The notes under the pieces are model-generated. The model was given only the letters and a program-made list of their open reading frames with translations. It ran no database searches and was not told the origin of the DNA. A stretch of 64,000 nt of DNA. Origin: Sphingomonas sp. IC081. Its GTDB lineage: Bacteria > Pseudomonadota > Alphaproteobacteria > Sphingomonadales > Sphingomonadaceae. Position 1 is the stretch's first letter. Each line of letters starts with the position of its first letter. Positions 33,640 to 43,408 of the stretch are shown here, one piece after another. A program made the position numbers and the translations under genes. Location of the stretch: contig NZ_CP029761.1 of the NCBI RefSeq assembly GCF_006874585.1, positions 1,561,001-1,625,000 on the forward strand, written 5' to 3'.

Positions 33640-35275
33640 CTTATTCACGACGCTCGGTTTCGGGCCCGCTCTGGGCATTTGCTGCGGCTGGCTGTATTGC
33701 GCGGACGACCGGCATCGCTGGCGTTTGTTTCACCGCATTCGGATTGATGGGCTTTTCGGGTTGAAGGGCTGGGCTCGGAGTTCTGCGGCGCTGCCGCATG
33801 GGCTACGTCGGCGCAGGCTTCAGCCGGAGAACGAGGGCGCGGAACAGGTCGGCATCCGGACAGGCGGAAGCGAAGGCAATGCGGATGCGGCTAGCACTTT
33901 CTACGACGCGCGCAGCGACCTTGAGCAGCCGCAGGCGCAAGGTGGTAAACTCCGCGCTTGCCAGAGCAGCGGTCCTGGGCATCGCCTGCTGGATGCGCCA
34001 TAGCAGCCAGTATGCGGCAGTGTGCAGTATCAGGCGCATCTGATTGGCATTGGCCGAGCGGCACGAGGTTCGGTCGCTGGCGAGCTGGGACTTGTGGCGC
34101 TTGATCAGGTTCTCGGCCTGACCACGCGCGCAGTAGAGCGTGTCGTAGATGTGCTCGGCCGATCCTGTTGCCAACGAGGTGACGACATAGCGGATGTCCA
34201 TGCCCAGCGTGCTGGCCTCGATCCGTGCAACGACGCGACGCTGGCACTTCCAGGTCTTTGCCCCATAGCGGGTCTCGGCATAGTTGCGCAGGACGGGACA
34301 CTGACGCTGGGCGCGCTTGACCGCGCAGGCATCGGCGACCGCAACAATGGCGGGATCGGCGCGCAGCGCTGAATTGGTGGGCAGGCCGAACACGTAATCG
34401 ACGCGGGCCGCATCGCAGTAGGCCATGACCTCGGGTCGACCATAGTGCCCGTCGCCGCGGATAGTGATGTGGGTATCGGGCCAATTACGGCGCAGGTGAC
34501 GCACCAGGCGTCGGATGTGCCCCGCCGCCTCCTTTCCAGAAGGCGTCTTGCCTGTGCGCAGCAGCATGGCCACCGGCCTGCCGGTCGCGGTGTCGTAGAT
34601 ATGGATCGGTAGGAAGCAGCGCTCCCCATGATGCCCGTTCCAGAACGAGAGCTGTTGATAGCCATGCACGACGTCGCACGTGTCGTCGATATCCAGCGTG
34701 ACCGCTGTCGGAGGGGCGGGATAGCTGGCGCAGTAGATGTCGATCATCGCGGCCATCATGCTGGCCAGTTCGCGCGTAGTCGGTGCATTTTCCCACCGGC
34801 TCATCGTCGGTTGGCTGGCCAGCCCCGCGCCCGATTCCGGCAGCTTGCCGAGCGCCAGGCGGAAGCCTGGATCGTCGCGCAGAGCATCGAGATCATCGGC
34901 ATCCTCATAGCCGCACGCAATCGCGAACACACGGGCACGCAGAATGTCATCCAGGCGATGGATCACCCGCGCTGGATCGCGCGGATCGGCAATACAAGCC
35001 GCCAGGCGCTGGCAAATCCCCATCGCGCGCTCGGCCTGTGCAAGCAGTAGAACACCGCCATCCGAGGTAAGCCGGCCACCGTCGAACGCAGCTGTGATTT
35101 TCTTGCGGCCGACTGCTGGGAATCCAAATGAGCTTGCGATATCATCGTTCATGGCGGGTGTGGCCCGTGGCATTTTCTGCCCTGCGGCAGGTTCGGCTTA
35201 GACACCCAGTTCCTAATTCAGATCAGAGGCTTACGCCACTCCCGCCAACCCTTCAGGACACTTTTGGTGAATAAG
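33640..35275 (-). mobile_element. IS1380-family element, about 1636 bp
   Basis: Boundaries are taken from the short inverted repeat CTTATTCAC / GTGAATAAG at 33640-33648 and 35267-35275. The span matches the usual IS1380 length (about 1.6-1.7 kb). I see no clear 4-bp target repeat, so the exact ends are uncertain. The 240 bases between it and the BamE-like gene show nothing recognisable. Confidence 0.65.
33803..35173 (-). CDS. IS1380-family transposase
   Basis: 456 residues (ATG at 35173, or the MNDDIASSFG methionine seven codons later). The sequence has the typical N-terminus (AFDGGRLTSDGGVLLLAQAE), TVTLDIDDTCDVVHGYQQ-like first Asp region (TAVTLDIDDTCDVVHGYQ), IRGDGHYGRPEVMAYCD for the second, and the YCARGQAENLIKRHKSQLAS Glu region. 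Full length, no frameshift. Confidence 0.93.
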   Translation of the reverse strand: MPRATPAMNDDIASSFGFPAVGRKKITAAFDGGRLTSDGGVLLLAQAERAMGICQRLAACIADPRDPARVIHRLDDILRARVFAIACGYEDADDLDALRDDPGFRLALGKLPESGAGLASQPTMSRWENAPTTRELASMMAAMIDIYCASYPAPPTAVTLDIDDTCDVVHGYQQLSFWNGHHGERCFLPIHIYDTATGRPVAMLLRTGKTPSGKEAAGHIRRLVRHLRRNWPDTHITIRGDGHYGRPEVMAYCDAARVDYVFGLPTNSALRADPAIVAVADACAVKRAQRQCPVLRNYAETRYGAKTWKCQRRVVARIEASTLGMDIRYVVTSLATGSAEHIYDTLYCARGQAENLIKRHKSQLASDRTSCRSANANQMRLILHTAAYWLLWRIQQAMPRTAALASAEFTTLRLRLLKVAARVVESASRIRIAFASACPDADLFRALVLRLKPAPT

Positions 35276-35365
35276 GCGGGTTAGATAAACTTGATAATTG
35301 TTGCGAATCTCCCTTCGAGACAGTAGGTGTTTTACACCATTTTACATCGTCGAGGTAAGACCGTC

Positions 35366-35524
35366 GTGTTGAGAATGCTTGCGCGCTTAATGTTGTGCAG
35401 CCGGAATCGGCACAAGGTCAGCCGCAAGAGCGCGCACTGGGATGGCACGACTTTCACAGGCAAGTGCCAGCGTTGCGGGGAAACAATTCACCGACAAAGT
35501 AAAGGCAAGTGGCGGTCCACCTAG
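35366..35524 (+). CDS. Small zinc-knuckle phage protein (about 52 aa)
   Basis: A plus-strand frame convergent with the fibre gene (4 bp between stops). A GAGGT lies 9 nt before the GTG at 35366; an ATG at 35375 is the alternative. The product contains C-x5-H...C-x-x-C (CSRNRH and KCQRCGETIH) with aromatic spacers. This matches small basic proteins found in many alphaproteobacterial phages. Function unknown. Confidence 0.55.
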   Translation: MLRMLARLMLCSRNRHKVSRKSAHWDGTTFTGKCQRCGETIHRQSKGKWRST

Positions 35525-35528
35525 CCCA

Positions 35529-38500
35529 TCACGGTTTGTAAGGCCGGTTGTTCGTGCTCTGGTGATACTTGAACCACTCGGACCCCGCCGAGGCGGTGCC
35601 CCGCGCGAGTTCTTCCGCAAGCTTCTGCTGGAATAGCGTCTCAGAGGTCGCCGCCGCCGCTTCGAGATCACTGCCCGTCATGCCTATATCGAGCAAGATG
35701 GCCGCACCCGCTAGGTTCGCATCCATGGCCTGCCCGTCACGGCTGGAAAGGGTGCCGCCGTCATCGTATTTGTCCCACGACGGCGCGTGAACGCTTTGAG
35801 CAGCGACGACCCCGGCGTGGTTCTGCGGCAAGCTCGCCACGTCGCCACCCGCCGCGATGATCGTCTCGTTCGACCAGTAGTTGATCAGATATTCCGAACC
35901 CGCCGAATTGATGAGCAGACCATCGTTGATGCGGCCCACGATGTGCTTGCGGTGCATGGCGAGCAGCCAGTTCACGATGGCCTCGCACTTCGTCGATTGC
36001 GCTTTGAGCGCGTCGAGGAAGCCGACTTTGGCCGCGATGTGGAGCGCGGAGAGCCAATAGCCAAGCTGGAACTCACTGCACCCCACACCATCATTTTCGC
36101 TGTGATTGCACGGCCCGAACCGCGCCGCAGCCGCCATGACGGCGAGCTTCCCATCGACCGAACCACCCGACATGATGTTCGTAGGCGGATTGAGGAATCC
36201 CGGCGTTGAGGCATACCATTGCTCATAGAAGGTCTCGAAATCAAACGTGACCCAGTCCATGATTTCCGCACGGCTGTAGAGGCGGGTTGAATTCGTCGAA
36301 GCCGTTTTCCATTGCAGCGCCGCATGGGCGAATTTCCATGCCTTTTCACGGGCAGCGAAGTTGTAGGTGTCCCACGAACTTGCGAGAATTTCGTTCGAAT
36401 AGAGGCGTGTCTGGTCCGAGAAATTCACGCCGATCATCGCGAATTCCGGGCTCTGGAACATGAGCGAGCCCCAGTGGGGGAATTGGTGCGCGTGCGCTTC
36501 ATCGACCTCGAAACCGCCGAAATACGGGCGATCTGCCGTTGCGCCGCTCCCCGGCGTATTACACCGAAGCGGGTTCCGTGAGGTCGTCCATTCCGAGAGA
36601 CGACCGACCTGCACATAAAATGCGGACTCCGCCGCGACCGACGCTTCGCCATACCCGTAGTAGTGCTGTCGGAGCACGATGTTTCGGCGAGCATTACCCC
36701 GATAGAGCGGTGTCAGCTTGCCATTCGAAACGGCGTTGAACGGGTCGGAGGCATAGCCCGTGAGATAGTCGAGCGCGATATCGGCGAGCGCCTTGCCATC
36801 GTGCGCGCGGGTCGCGGTCACGTCACGAGCGTAGCGCTGCACGACCTCCGCCATGATCTGTCGATCAGAGCGGGTGCCACCGGGGCCGACGATTGAGGAA
36901 CGCCCCATGGTGTTAAAGGGCGTGTATTCCAGCCAGAGCGCAGCGTTCGGGGTCGCAGCAAGGTCCGTGTAAAGGTTCGTGTAAGGGTCTTTCGTCGCCG
37001 CAGCCCAAGCCTTGATGCTTTCGTAATCGTACTGGCCCCAGCCCCATGGCATCAATTTCCAGTTGGCGAAGCCGTTCGACTGGCCATCGTTGCCCGCGCT
37101 ACCCGCGTAGATACGAAGGTCGAACCCATTCACGGAGTAGCCGGTGTGCGAGTCGAAGGGCACGCGCTGATCGTAGACCGGCACGTTGTCGTAAATGAAC
37201 TGCTGATCGTAGGCAGGCGGATTGCCATTGCGGTAGACGACGGACGAGCGCACCGTGCCATGGGGATACCAGCGGTTCGAACTCGTTATCTGGGGAATCG
37301 AGCGCCCATCGTAGCTGCCTTCCCAGATTGGCTTGGTCGAGGTGGCGTTGAGCGGCTCACCGTTCGGCTTCTCGATGCGCTGCAACAGGGTTCCGGTGTT
37401 ATCGTAGACCAGCCACTTGTGCGGGCGCATATACGTGTTGAGCCCGGTGGGATCGCCGAACGGGCTGGATGCGACATCCTGCGAATATACGAACTGGAAC
37501 ATCACATAGTTGCCCTGCCGAATGCCTTCGCAACCATAGCGGATGCCGTCGATCACAGGCACTTCGCCCTGCGGGAGAACCTCTGTCCAAGCGCCCTGAG
37601 CGCCGAAGAGCGTCGAATCTTCAAAGCGACAGTTCTGAGCCGCTGGCCTTGTCATGATGAGTTCCCCCACATCGACGCCTGAGCCCGTGCTCCAATCCTG
37701 CAACACCGCCTTGTAGGGTCGGCCCGCTGGCAGCACCATTTCGCCCACGACAATCGTGAGATCGAACCGCTGCGATCCGTTCGCAATATAGGAGAGGACA
37801 TATTCGGGCTGCTGCGTGTTCACACCCGTCGCATCCACGACCAGATTGCGGAGGTCATCAACGGTGATCACACCGTCTGCGATCTCAGAGTATGACGTGC
37901 TCACGCCGTCCCGCCCGAGCGATAGGCCGATATATTCGACCTCCATGCCTTCGACGGAGTCCGAGGTGTTTCCGACCGTCGCATTCACCTGATAATCCGC
38001 CGCAGGCGAAATCCGAGGCTTGTATTCCGTGGCCTTTGGCGCGCCGAACTGCTCGCCGTCCACGAAGAAAGTGACGGTGCCACCGGGGCCGTTCGGATCG
38101 TTGACCCACTCGCTTTCGATAAGATGGGGCGCGTCATTGAGGTCGAACAAGTCGTCACTCAAGATGGTTGCGGAGCCGCCACCTTCACGGTCGATTTTGA
38201 ACTGGATGATCGAGTTCGACCAGTGGACCTGATGTCCGACATAGCCGGTATCCCAATCTTGGACTCGACCGATCAGTGCACCACCACGGGGTACAGTGCC
38301 CTTAAACGACATCCGGATCGAAGCCGGTGTCTGCGTCGTTGTCACATCGCTCGAACTCGCAAATTCCAGTCCAAGCGCGGGGCTTTTGAGATAGCTGTTC
38401 TTGCCAAGTACGAGATGACCGTTTTGGTATCCGGTAGTGCCCTCGCCCGCTTTCGAAAGCGTCATCGTGCTCGCTACGGCATCGCCGGTCACCGCATAGG

Positions 38501-39341
38501 GCGAGCCCGACGATCCGGTGACCCATTGCGCTGTTGCTGGCGTAGTGATCCCGGTTTCGGTTTTCCGGCGTATCTTCAACTGGCTGTCGGTGAAGGCGCG
38601 GCTCAACGTCAGCGAGGTCGGCGTTCCGATCAGTTCGATGCCGAGCGGGGTGATGGCGTTGAATTCGGAATAGAATGTTGCAGAACCAGAGAGATCGATG
38701 TCGTCACCGCCACCGGGCTGCGGCACCGGAACATTGGTCAGGCCGAGGACGAGAGCGAGGCCGCTAGCGGTCGTCCGCGCCCACAGGCCGATACCGGCAT
38801 TCGTCGAACCAGTCGGAATCACGACTTCCGCGCTCTGCGTGAGGGTGACGCCCGGATCGCCCGCCCCCACAGGCACGATCATGAAGATACCGGTAGACCC
38901 TGCGGTCTGCCCCGCGAACTGGGTGAGATCGACCACGGATTGCATCTGCACCTGAGCATCGGTGCCATCCGAGCCTGCCAGCGAGGCCAGCCACTCGGCT
39001 TCCGTTCCGACGAAACCGCCTTCAACGGCGAGATCGTAGGCCGACTTGCCGACCTGCACGCCGCCGTTCTGGAGTAGGTAATTTACATCCTTCGCGAGCC
39101 CATAATTGTCGGGCTGGAGCGGCATGAACGTATAAGCGAGGCCGCTGGCAGTCGCACCGGGATAGGGTTTCGCCAGCGTGAGCGTCGTTTGACTTGTAAT
39201 CGCGGCGACCGGGTATGAAAGGCCATCAATGTTGAGGGCAACGCCCGGATAATCGGTGAGCCATGCGGTCCCGCTGCCGTTTACGAAAAGGGAGCCGTTC
39301 TCGACTGCGACGGTGCCCGTCTGTTCAAATTTAAATGCCAT
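35529..39341 (-). CDS. Large tail fibre/receptor-binding protein (1270 aa)
   Basis: The ATG at 39341 is chosen because it follows an ATAAATA motif and starts a typical fibre N-terminus (MAFKFEQTGTVAVENGSLFV). Residues about 100-170 hold the linker KSAYDLAVEGGFVGTEAEWL common in phage tail proteins. Residues about 320-450 look like a concanavalin/LamG-like fold (RMSFKGTVPRGGALIGRVQD). The last ~650 residues form a large alpha-rich domain with many Trp and His (VDEAHAHQFPHWGSLMF, SENDGVGCSEFQLGYWLSAL) that I do not recognise. It could bind or cleave surface polysaccharide. Gene order (after the tail-tip gene) supports a fibre. Confidence 0.75.
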   Translation of the reverse strand: MAFKFEQTGTVAVENGSLFVNGSGTAWLTDYPGVALNIDGLSYPVAAITSQTTLTLAKPYPGATASGLAYTFMPLQPDNYGLAKDVNYLLQNGGVQVGKSAYDLAVEGGFVGTEAEWLASLAGSDGTDAQVQMQSVVDLTQFAGQTAGSTGIFMIVPVGAGDPGVTLTQSAEVVIPTGSTNAGIGLWARTTASGLALVLGLTNVPVPQPGGGDDIDLSGSATFYSEFNAITPLGIELIGTPTSLTLSRAFTDSQLKIRRKTETGITTPATAQWVTGSSGSPYAVTGDAVASTMTLSKAGEGTTGYQNGHLVLGKNSYLKSPALGLEFASSSDVTTTQTPASIRMSFKGTVPRGGALIGRVQDWDTGYVGHQVHWSNSIIQFKIDREGGGSATILSDDLFDLNDAPHLIESEWVNDPNGPGGTVTFFVDGEQFGAPKATEYKPRISPAADYQVNATVGNTSDSVEGMEVEYIGLSLGRDGVSTSYSEIADGVITVDDLRNLVVDATGVNTQQPEYVLSYIANGSQRFDLTIVVGEMVLPAGRPYKAVLQDWSTGSGVDVGELIMTRPAAQNCRFEDSTLFGAQGAWTEVLPQGEVPVIDGIRYGCEGIRQGNYVMFQFVYSQDVASSPFGDPTGLNTYMRPHKWLVYDNTGTLLQRIEKPNGEPLNATSTKPIWEGSYDGRSIPQITSSNRWYPHGTVRSSVVYRNGNPPAYDQQFIYDNVPVYDQRVPFDSHTGYSVNGFDLRIYAGSAGNDGQSNGFANWKLMPWGWGQYDYESIKAWAAATKDPYTNLYTDLAATPNAALWLEYTPFNTMGRSSIVGPGGTRSDRQIMAEVVQRYARDVTATRAHDGKALADIALDYLTGYASDPFNAVSNGKLTPLYRGNARRNIVLRQHYYGYGEASVAAESAFYVQVGRLSEWTTSRNPLRCNTPGSGATADRPYFGGFEVDEAHAHQFPHWGSLMFQSPEFAMIGVNFSDQTRLYSNEILASSWDTYNFAAREKAWKFAHAALQWKTASTNSTRLYSRAEIMDWVTFDFETFYEQWYASTPGFLNPPTNIMSGGSVDGKLAVMAAAARFGPCNHSENDGVGCSEFQLGYWLSALHIAAKVGFLDALKAQSTKCEAIVNWLLAMHRKHIVGRINDGLLINSAGSEYLINYWSNETIIAAGGDVASLPQNHAGVVAAQSVHAPSWDKYDDGGTLSSRDGQAMDANLAGAAILLDIGMTGSDLEAAAATSETLFQQKLAEELARGTASAGSEWFKYHQSTNNRPYKP

Positions 39342-39345
39342 GCGG

Positions 39346-39352
39346 TATTTAT
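39346..39352 (-). promoter_or_regulatory. ATAAATA start-proximal motif (fibre)
   Basis: ATAAATA on the minus strand ends 4 nt (CCGC) before the fibre ATG at 39341. No Shine-Dalgarno is visible nearby. Confidence 0.6.
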
Positions 39353-39381
39353 GCTGATACCGCTGGCACGAGACGGACCAA

Positions 39382-39534
39382 TCACTCGCCCTTCGGGAAA
39401 CGATCCTTCGTCTGCTTGATGCGCTCCATCCACGCATCGAGCCCATCGTGATAGATCATATCGAGTTGCTCTTCGACGCTGGGGTAATCGGCCTTTCGCT
39501 GCACGGCATAACCTTTTTTGATATCGATTTTCAT
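39382..39534 (-). CDS. Small tail protein, XkdW/fibre-chaperone-like (50 aa)
   Basis: The frame MKIDIKKGYAVQRKADYPSV continues with EEQLDMIYHDGLDAWMERIK. The YPsveeQLDmiyhdG motif recurs in small phage proteins encoded next to tail fibres. Its ATG overlaps the stop of the 121-aa gene upstream. It may help fibre folding or attachment; that is by position. Confidence 0.65.
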   Translation of the reverse strand: MKIDIKKGYAVQRKADYPSVEEQLDMIYHDGLDAWMERIKQTKDRFPKGE

Positions 39535-39896
39535 TCCGCCTCCGGGCCGGTTTCGACCTCAAAATATCGTGCGATGAAATGGGGGTGATCGAGGTAAACC
39601 GAGATGGCTTCGGAGACATCCGCCTCGAAATGCAATTCGCCGTCCTCGACCACGAATTGTCCGGCCTCCAGTGTGGCCGTCGTGCCCACCGGAATCGCGC
39701 TCAGGCGGTTGAAAGCAACCTCCACCGCGAACGGCTGACGCTCCATAACCTCTAGCGATACCGGATCGAGATAGATCGAATTGGGATCGGTGCCCCGCGC
39801 GACGCCTCGCTCGATCACGCCGGTTTCAAGCGAGGCCGATGGCCGCGACGCGATGTAGAGCAACCTGCCTTCGGCGGAAAAATAGGCATAGTTCAT
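39531..39896 (-). CDS. Phage tail-associated protein (121 aa)
   Basis: Starts MNYAYFSAEGRLLYIASRPS and is beta-rich, with paired segments (SIYLDPVSLEVMERQPFAVE, TATLEAGQFVVEDGELHFEA). It overlaps both the tail-tip gene (4 bp) and the 50-aa gene (4 bp), so it is part of the tail-fibre block. The frame extending upstream to 40046 is antisense-free but lies inside the tail-tip gene and is not used. No family recognised. Confidence 0.65.
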   Translation of the reverse strand: MNYAYFSAEGRLLYIASRPSASLETGVIERGVARGTDPNSIYLDPVSLEVMERQPFAVEVAFNRLSAIPVGTTATLEAGQFVVEDGELHFEADVSEAISVYLDHPHFIARYFEVETGPEAE

Positions 39897-42800
39897 CGTT
39901 TTGCTCCCATCAGAGTCATGACGATGTTGCGCACGGTCATGGGCCGCGCGACGGCCTTCGTCATAAAAACACCCGAGCGGATGCGGGCCCGGACACGGAC
40001 CTGAGCGCCATCGACCACGTGCATAAGCGACCCGGCCTGCCTCCAATATGAGTTGCCGCTGTCGGTGGTGACGCCCTGCACCATCGAAATTTGCGGGTTG
40101 GCTGGATAACCCGCCCCAGTATCGACAAAGAGTTCGAGGGTGGCCGAAGCGTCGTAAGCGCTCGTTGCATCGACCGTATAGGCAACGCTGATGATCCCCG
40201 ATCCATCCACGCCGTCACCGATTGTGAGCCACCCGGTAGAAAGAAAATCTGCCGTGCCACCTGCCGCAACGGCTGTGTCCGCCCCGGTCAAAACCTGATT
40301 AGCGGTGATCGCATTGCCTGCGATCTGGAGGGTATCGACGGCAGCCACTCCAATGGCCGCATTGTCGATCCGCACGCCGTTTGCGTCTGCGTAAAACACC
40401 TGTCTGGGCGTCTGGCCCGCCGCCATGATCCTGAAGCTGTCAGCGAGCCATGCGATATCGCTGACCCCGTTTTCCAACACGAGCCCGCCGCCCGCAACAT
40501 AGCGCTGCCCGTTGACATCTTGCTGGACCTTGAGCGTCCACGCCGATTGCAAACCGCCCTCCAAGGTGGCGAGCGTACTCATCTTGTTCTCAATCGACGC
40601 ACCCGCCTCGCCGTTGACGTTGTTCAAGCGTGATTGAAGCGTCGTGATTTCGCTGGCCCGCGCTGCGTTCTGATCGCTCTGGGTCTGCTGCACCGTCTGG
40701 ATGACCGCTTTCAACCCGGTTCCCGAGGCGTTAATATCCGAGGAGATGGTGTCGATCCGGCCTGACAACGCGCCGTCACCATCGACACGCGCTTGTGTTT
40801 CCGTCGAGATCGCAGCTTCGCGGGCCGAGGTTTCGTCGGTGATCCGCACACCCAACTGAGCAAGCTGATTAGCCGTCGCAGTCGAGCCGTCATTCACGCT
40901 AGACTGGAGGTTCGAAATCAGCGTTTCCGCGCCGCCGACGCGGGTTTCCAGCCCATCGAAACGCGTAGCGGTCGCGCTGGTTAGGTCCGAGATTGCGCTG
41001 GCACTCGACTGAATCGCAGCCTCATTATCGCCGGTCCGCGCCGAAATCTGGTCAAGGCTAGTGGCGAGGCTCCCCGTTGCATCGGTCCGGACCGCGATTT
41101 CCTCCACGATCTGGGCTTCGTTCGCACCCGTGCGGGCAATGAGGTCGGTCAACTGGCTGGCAGTCGCAGCGGTCTCGCTCGCATAGGTCTGGTTCAGCAC
41201 GAGCAACCCGGCTTCGTTCTGCCCGACGCGCGAAGTCAGGTTGAGGAAGTCCTGAGAAACAATCGCGTTGTGGTCATCGACGTAGGTCTTAAGGTCACGC
41301 ACCGCCACGGCATTTTCGTCCGCGAGTGCAATCGACTTTCGCAGGCTGATCGCAGAGTAGGAGAGGTGCAGCGCCGCGAGTTCATCAATCGGCTGCTGGA
41401 CCAGCGACGACACAAGATCGGGCAACTGGCGGATCACGACGGTCGCGTTGTCGAGGTCTTCGATCACCTCCTCTGCTGGACGGTCGCCCACCGGAGTTCC
41501 GTTCGGTGCGCCGACCGTGGCATTGTCCTGCGGCTTGCCCTCGCCGTTGACCGCTGTCCACGAATAGGTTTCGTCGCCCGCGATGACCGGACCGAACTCC
41601 GCCCGATCAGAAACCGCGCCCACCGCCGACCGATAGGAAATCGCAATTTCGTACGCCGTTTGTGAGGTGACGTTGGTGATCTCGACGAGCGTGGTATCCC
41701 GACTGAAAACGCCAGCCTGCGCCCACACGGGCGATCCAACGTGTCGGTATTCGACGATGATCGCCGACGTATATGGGTTATCGTTCGCACCCGCGATGCG
41801 GATCACAGGCTTCACGCCCGTTTCCGATGTCAGTGTGCCGCCCTGCGCGGTCCAGCTTGTCGGCTCGGGTTCGGCCATGTCGGTCGGGTCATAGCCCGTA
41901 AGCGCAATCGTCGGAGGTGCAACCTGCGATTGACCGAGCGCGAAAGCGTGCTTGGCATCGTTTTCGGATTTCAGCGTAAGCGTGACGACCTGATCCGAGG
42001 GGTTGTACTCCCGGTTGATGACAAGGCACTTTACCGACCCGGCAGCGATCTCGGGAACCGCGACCATCACCGCATCGCCCACACGGAACGACAGGCTGCG
42101 GAGTTTCAACCCGAGCGTGAAGGTCAGCATCTCCCGGCTGTTGACGAGATTATAGGTCGCTAGCTGGTGGGCCTGAGCGGCCTGCTGGACCATGGTGAAC
42201 TCGACTTCCTTCGAAGCCTGAAAGCCACCGTCCTCCTCGACGTAGACCGAGGAGGTGACCTGTTCGCCCGAGATGATTTCCCAGAACTGACTGGGCTCGC
42301 GATAGGTCGGAATGACGGTGTTGTATCGGCTGCGGAGAGACGACGAATTTTGGATTTCGATATCGCGCACGATGTCGGCGGCAGTGATCGTCGCCGTTGT
42401 CGTGAGCGGGGTGTTGACGTGACACGAGATTTGCGCGCCGCGCGCAATCGGCACACCGCCGCCTGCCGCAAGGATAGTCGAGAGGACCGCGAACTTATCG
42501 TCAGAGGTTGCCGCTACACCGCCGCACTTCCAACCGTTCGCATCTGCGACGTTCGCGCCGCGTACGAACGCGGGGAAATCGACTTCAGACGACTTCGCGC
42601 CGATGCCGACGACCTTGCGTCCGTTCTCGAACTTCCCGAGCGTCCAGTGAAGGGCGCAAAGGAAGGGGTTTTCAGAGAACTCCCATGTCGCCGCGTTTTC
42701 TAGGCGATGTGAGCCCGAACCGCCCGGATAGGTCGAGTCCTTGCGGGGGTCGTAGACTTTGACGCCCCGCACCGTCCAAAGCATTTTGGGCAGGCCTTGG

Positions 42801-43408
42801 GGAAACTGGTCCGAATCGTAGTCGGCATAGACCAGCGCGAGCGCATGACCCGACGCGAGACCGGGGTTTTTCGGGGCTGGCCCATAGCCGCCGAACCCCT
42901 GCGAGATCGTGGTGGTCGATGGCGTCTCACCCGGCAGCCAGCGTTGTGCTAACTTGTTCCGGTAGAGCTTTTTCGAGGACGGCGTCGTCGCCGTCACCAT
43001 CGAGATCGTCGATGATGGGTTGCCGTAAAAGTTCAGGCCGACATCGTTAGCGTAGGCGTATTCGACGCCCGCGATTGGCCCTGCCGCCGAAAGGGCCATG
43101 GCCATGAAGAGCTTGCCGTTCTTTTTACCACTGAGTTCCCGATAGATCAGGGTGCCACCGGTTGCGGTGTGGCCATACAAGACCGGCACCGGGGCTTTCG
43201 CGGATAGCTTTGTATCAAGCTGTTGCCCGGTCGAATCCGGCTTGGGCACTTGCATGGTCAGCATTGAGACGGCCATGAGCGCCACGCCCGCAACGGTCGC
43301 AATCGTGGCGAGCGAGATTCCCGCGATTGCGGCAGTCACGCCGACAGCGGTCATAATGCTGCCCGCTGCCATGAAGGCGGCACCCAAGAGAGGGATAGCC
43401 ATCGGCAT
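39893..43408 (-). CDS. Tail tip attachment protein (lambda gpJ/host-specificity-like)
   Basis: 1171 residues. The N-terminus has a hydrophobic stretch (AAFMAAGSIMTAVGVTAAIA), then a tail-hub region (APVPVLYGHTATGGTLIYRE, CALHWTLGKFENGRKVVGIG). A fibronectin-III-like middle follows (NPYTSAIIVEYRHVGSPVWA). Residues about 700-980 are a long heptad region (SLDQISARTGDNEAAIQSSA, TSAREAAISTETQARVDGDG) leading to a DUF1983-like segment (LENGVSDIAWLADSFRIMAA). It is the tip complex that contacts the host and is the second-largest tail gene after the fibre. ATG 43408 overlaps the previous stop (TGATG). Confidence 0.85.
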   Translation of the reverse strand: MPMAIPLLGAAFMAAGSIMTAVGVTAAIAGISLATIATVAGVALMAVSMLTMQVPKPDSTGQQLDTKLSAKAPVPVLYGHTATGGTLIYRELSGKKNGKLFMAMALSAAGPIAGVEYAYANDVGLNFYGNPSSTISMVTATTPSSKKLYRNKLAQRWLPGETPSTTTISQGFGGYGPAPKNPGLASGHALALVYADYDSDQFPQGLPKMLWTVRGVKVYDPRKDSTYPGGSGSHRLENAATWEFSENPFLCALHWTLGKFENGRKVVGIGAKSSEVDFPAFVRGANVADANGWKCGGVAATSDDKFAVLSTILAAGGGVPIARGAQISCHVNTPLTTTATITAADIVRDIEIQNSSSLRSRYNTVIPTYREPSQFWEIISGEQVTSSVYVEEDGGFQASKEVEFTMVQQAAQAHQLATYNLVNSREMLTFTLGLKLRSLSFRVGDAVMVAVPEIAAGSVKCLVINREYNPSDQVVTLTLKSENDAKHAFALGQSQVAPPTIALTGYDPTDMAEPEPTSWTAQGGTLTSETGVKPVIRIAGANDNPYTSAIIVEYRHVGSPVWAQAGVFSRDTTLVEITNVTSQTAYEIAISYRSAVGAVSDRAEFGPVIAGDETYSWTAVNGEGKPQDNATVGAPNGTPVGDRPAEEVIEDLDNATVVIRQLPDLVSSLVQQPIDELAALHLSYSAISLRKSIALADENAVAVRDLKTYVDDHNAIVSQDFLNLTSRVGQNEAGLLVLNQTYASETAATASQLTDLIARTGANEAQIVEEIAVRTDATGSLATSLDQISARTGDNEAAIQSSASAISDLTSATATRFDGLETRVGGAETLISNLQSSVNDGSTATANQLAQLGVRITDETSAREAAISTETQARVDGDGALSGRIDTISSDINASGTGLKAVIQTVQQTQSDQNAARASEITTLQSRLNNVNGEAGASIENKMSTLATLEGGLQSAWTLKVQQDVNGQRYVAGGGLVLENGVSDIAWLADSFRIMAAGQTPRQVFYADANGVRIDNAAIGVAAVDTLQIAGNAITANQVLTGADTAVAAGGTADFLSTGWLTIGDGVDGSGIISVAYTVDATSAYDASATLELFVDTGAGYPANPQISMVQGVTTDSGNSYWRQAGSLMHVVDGAQVRVRARIRSGVFMTKAVARPMTVRNIVMTLMGAKR

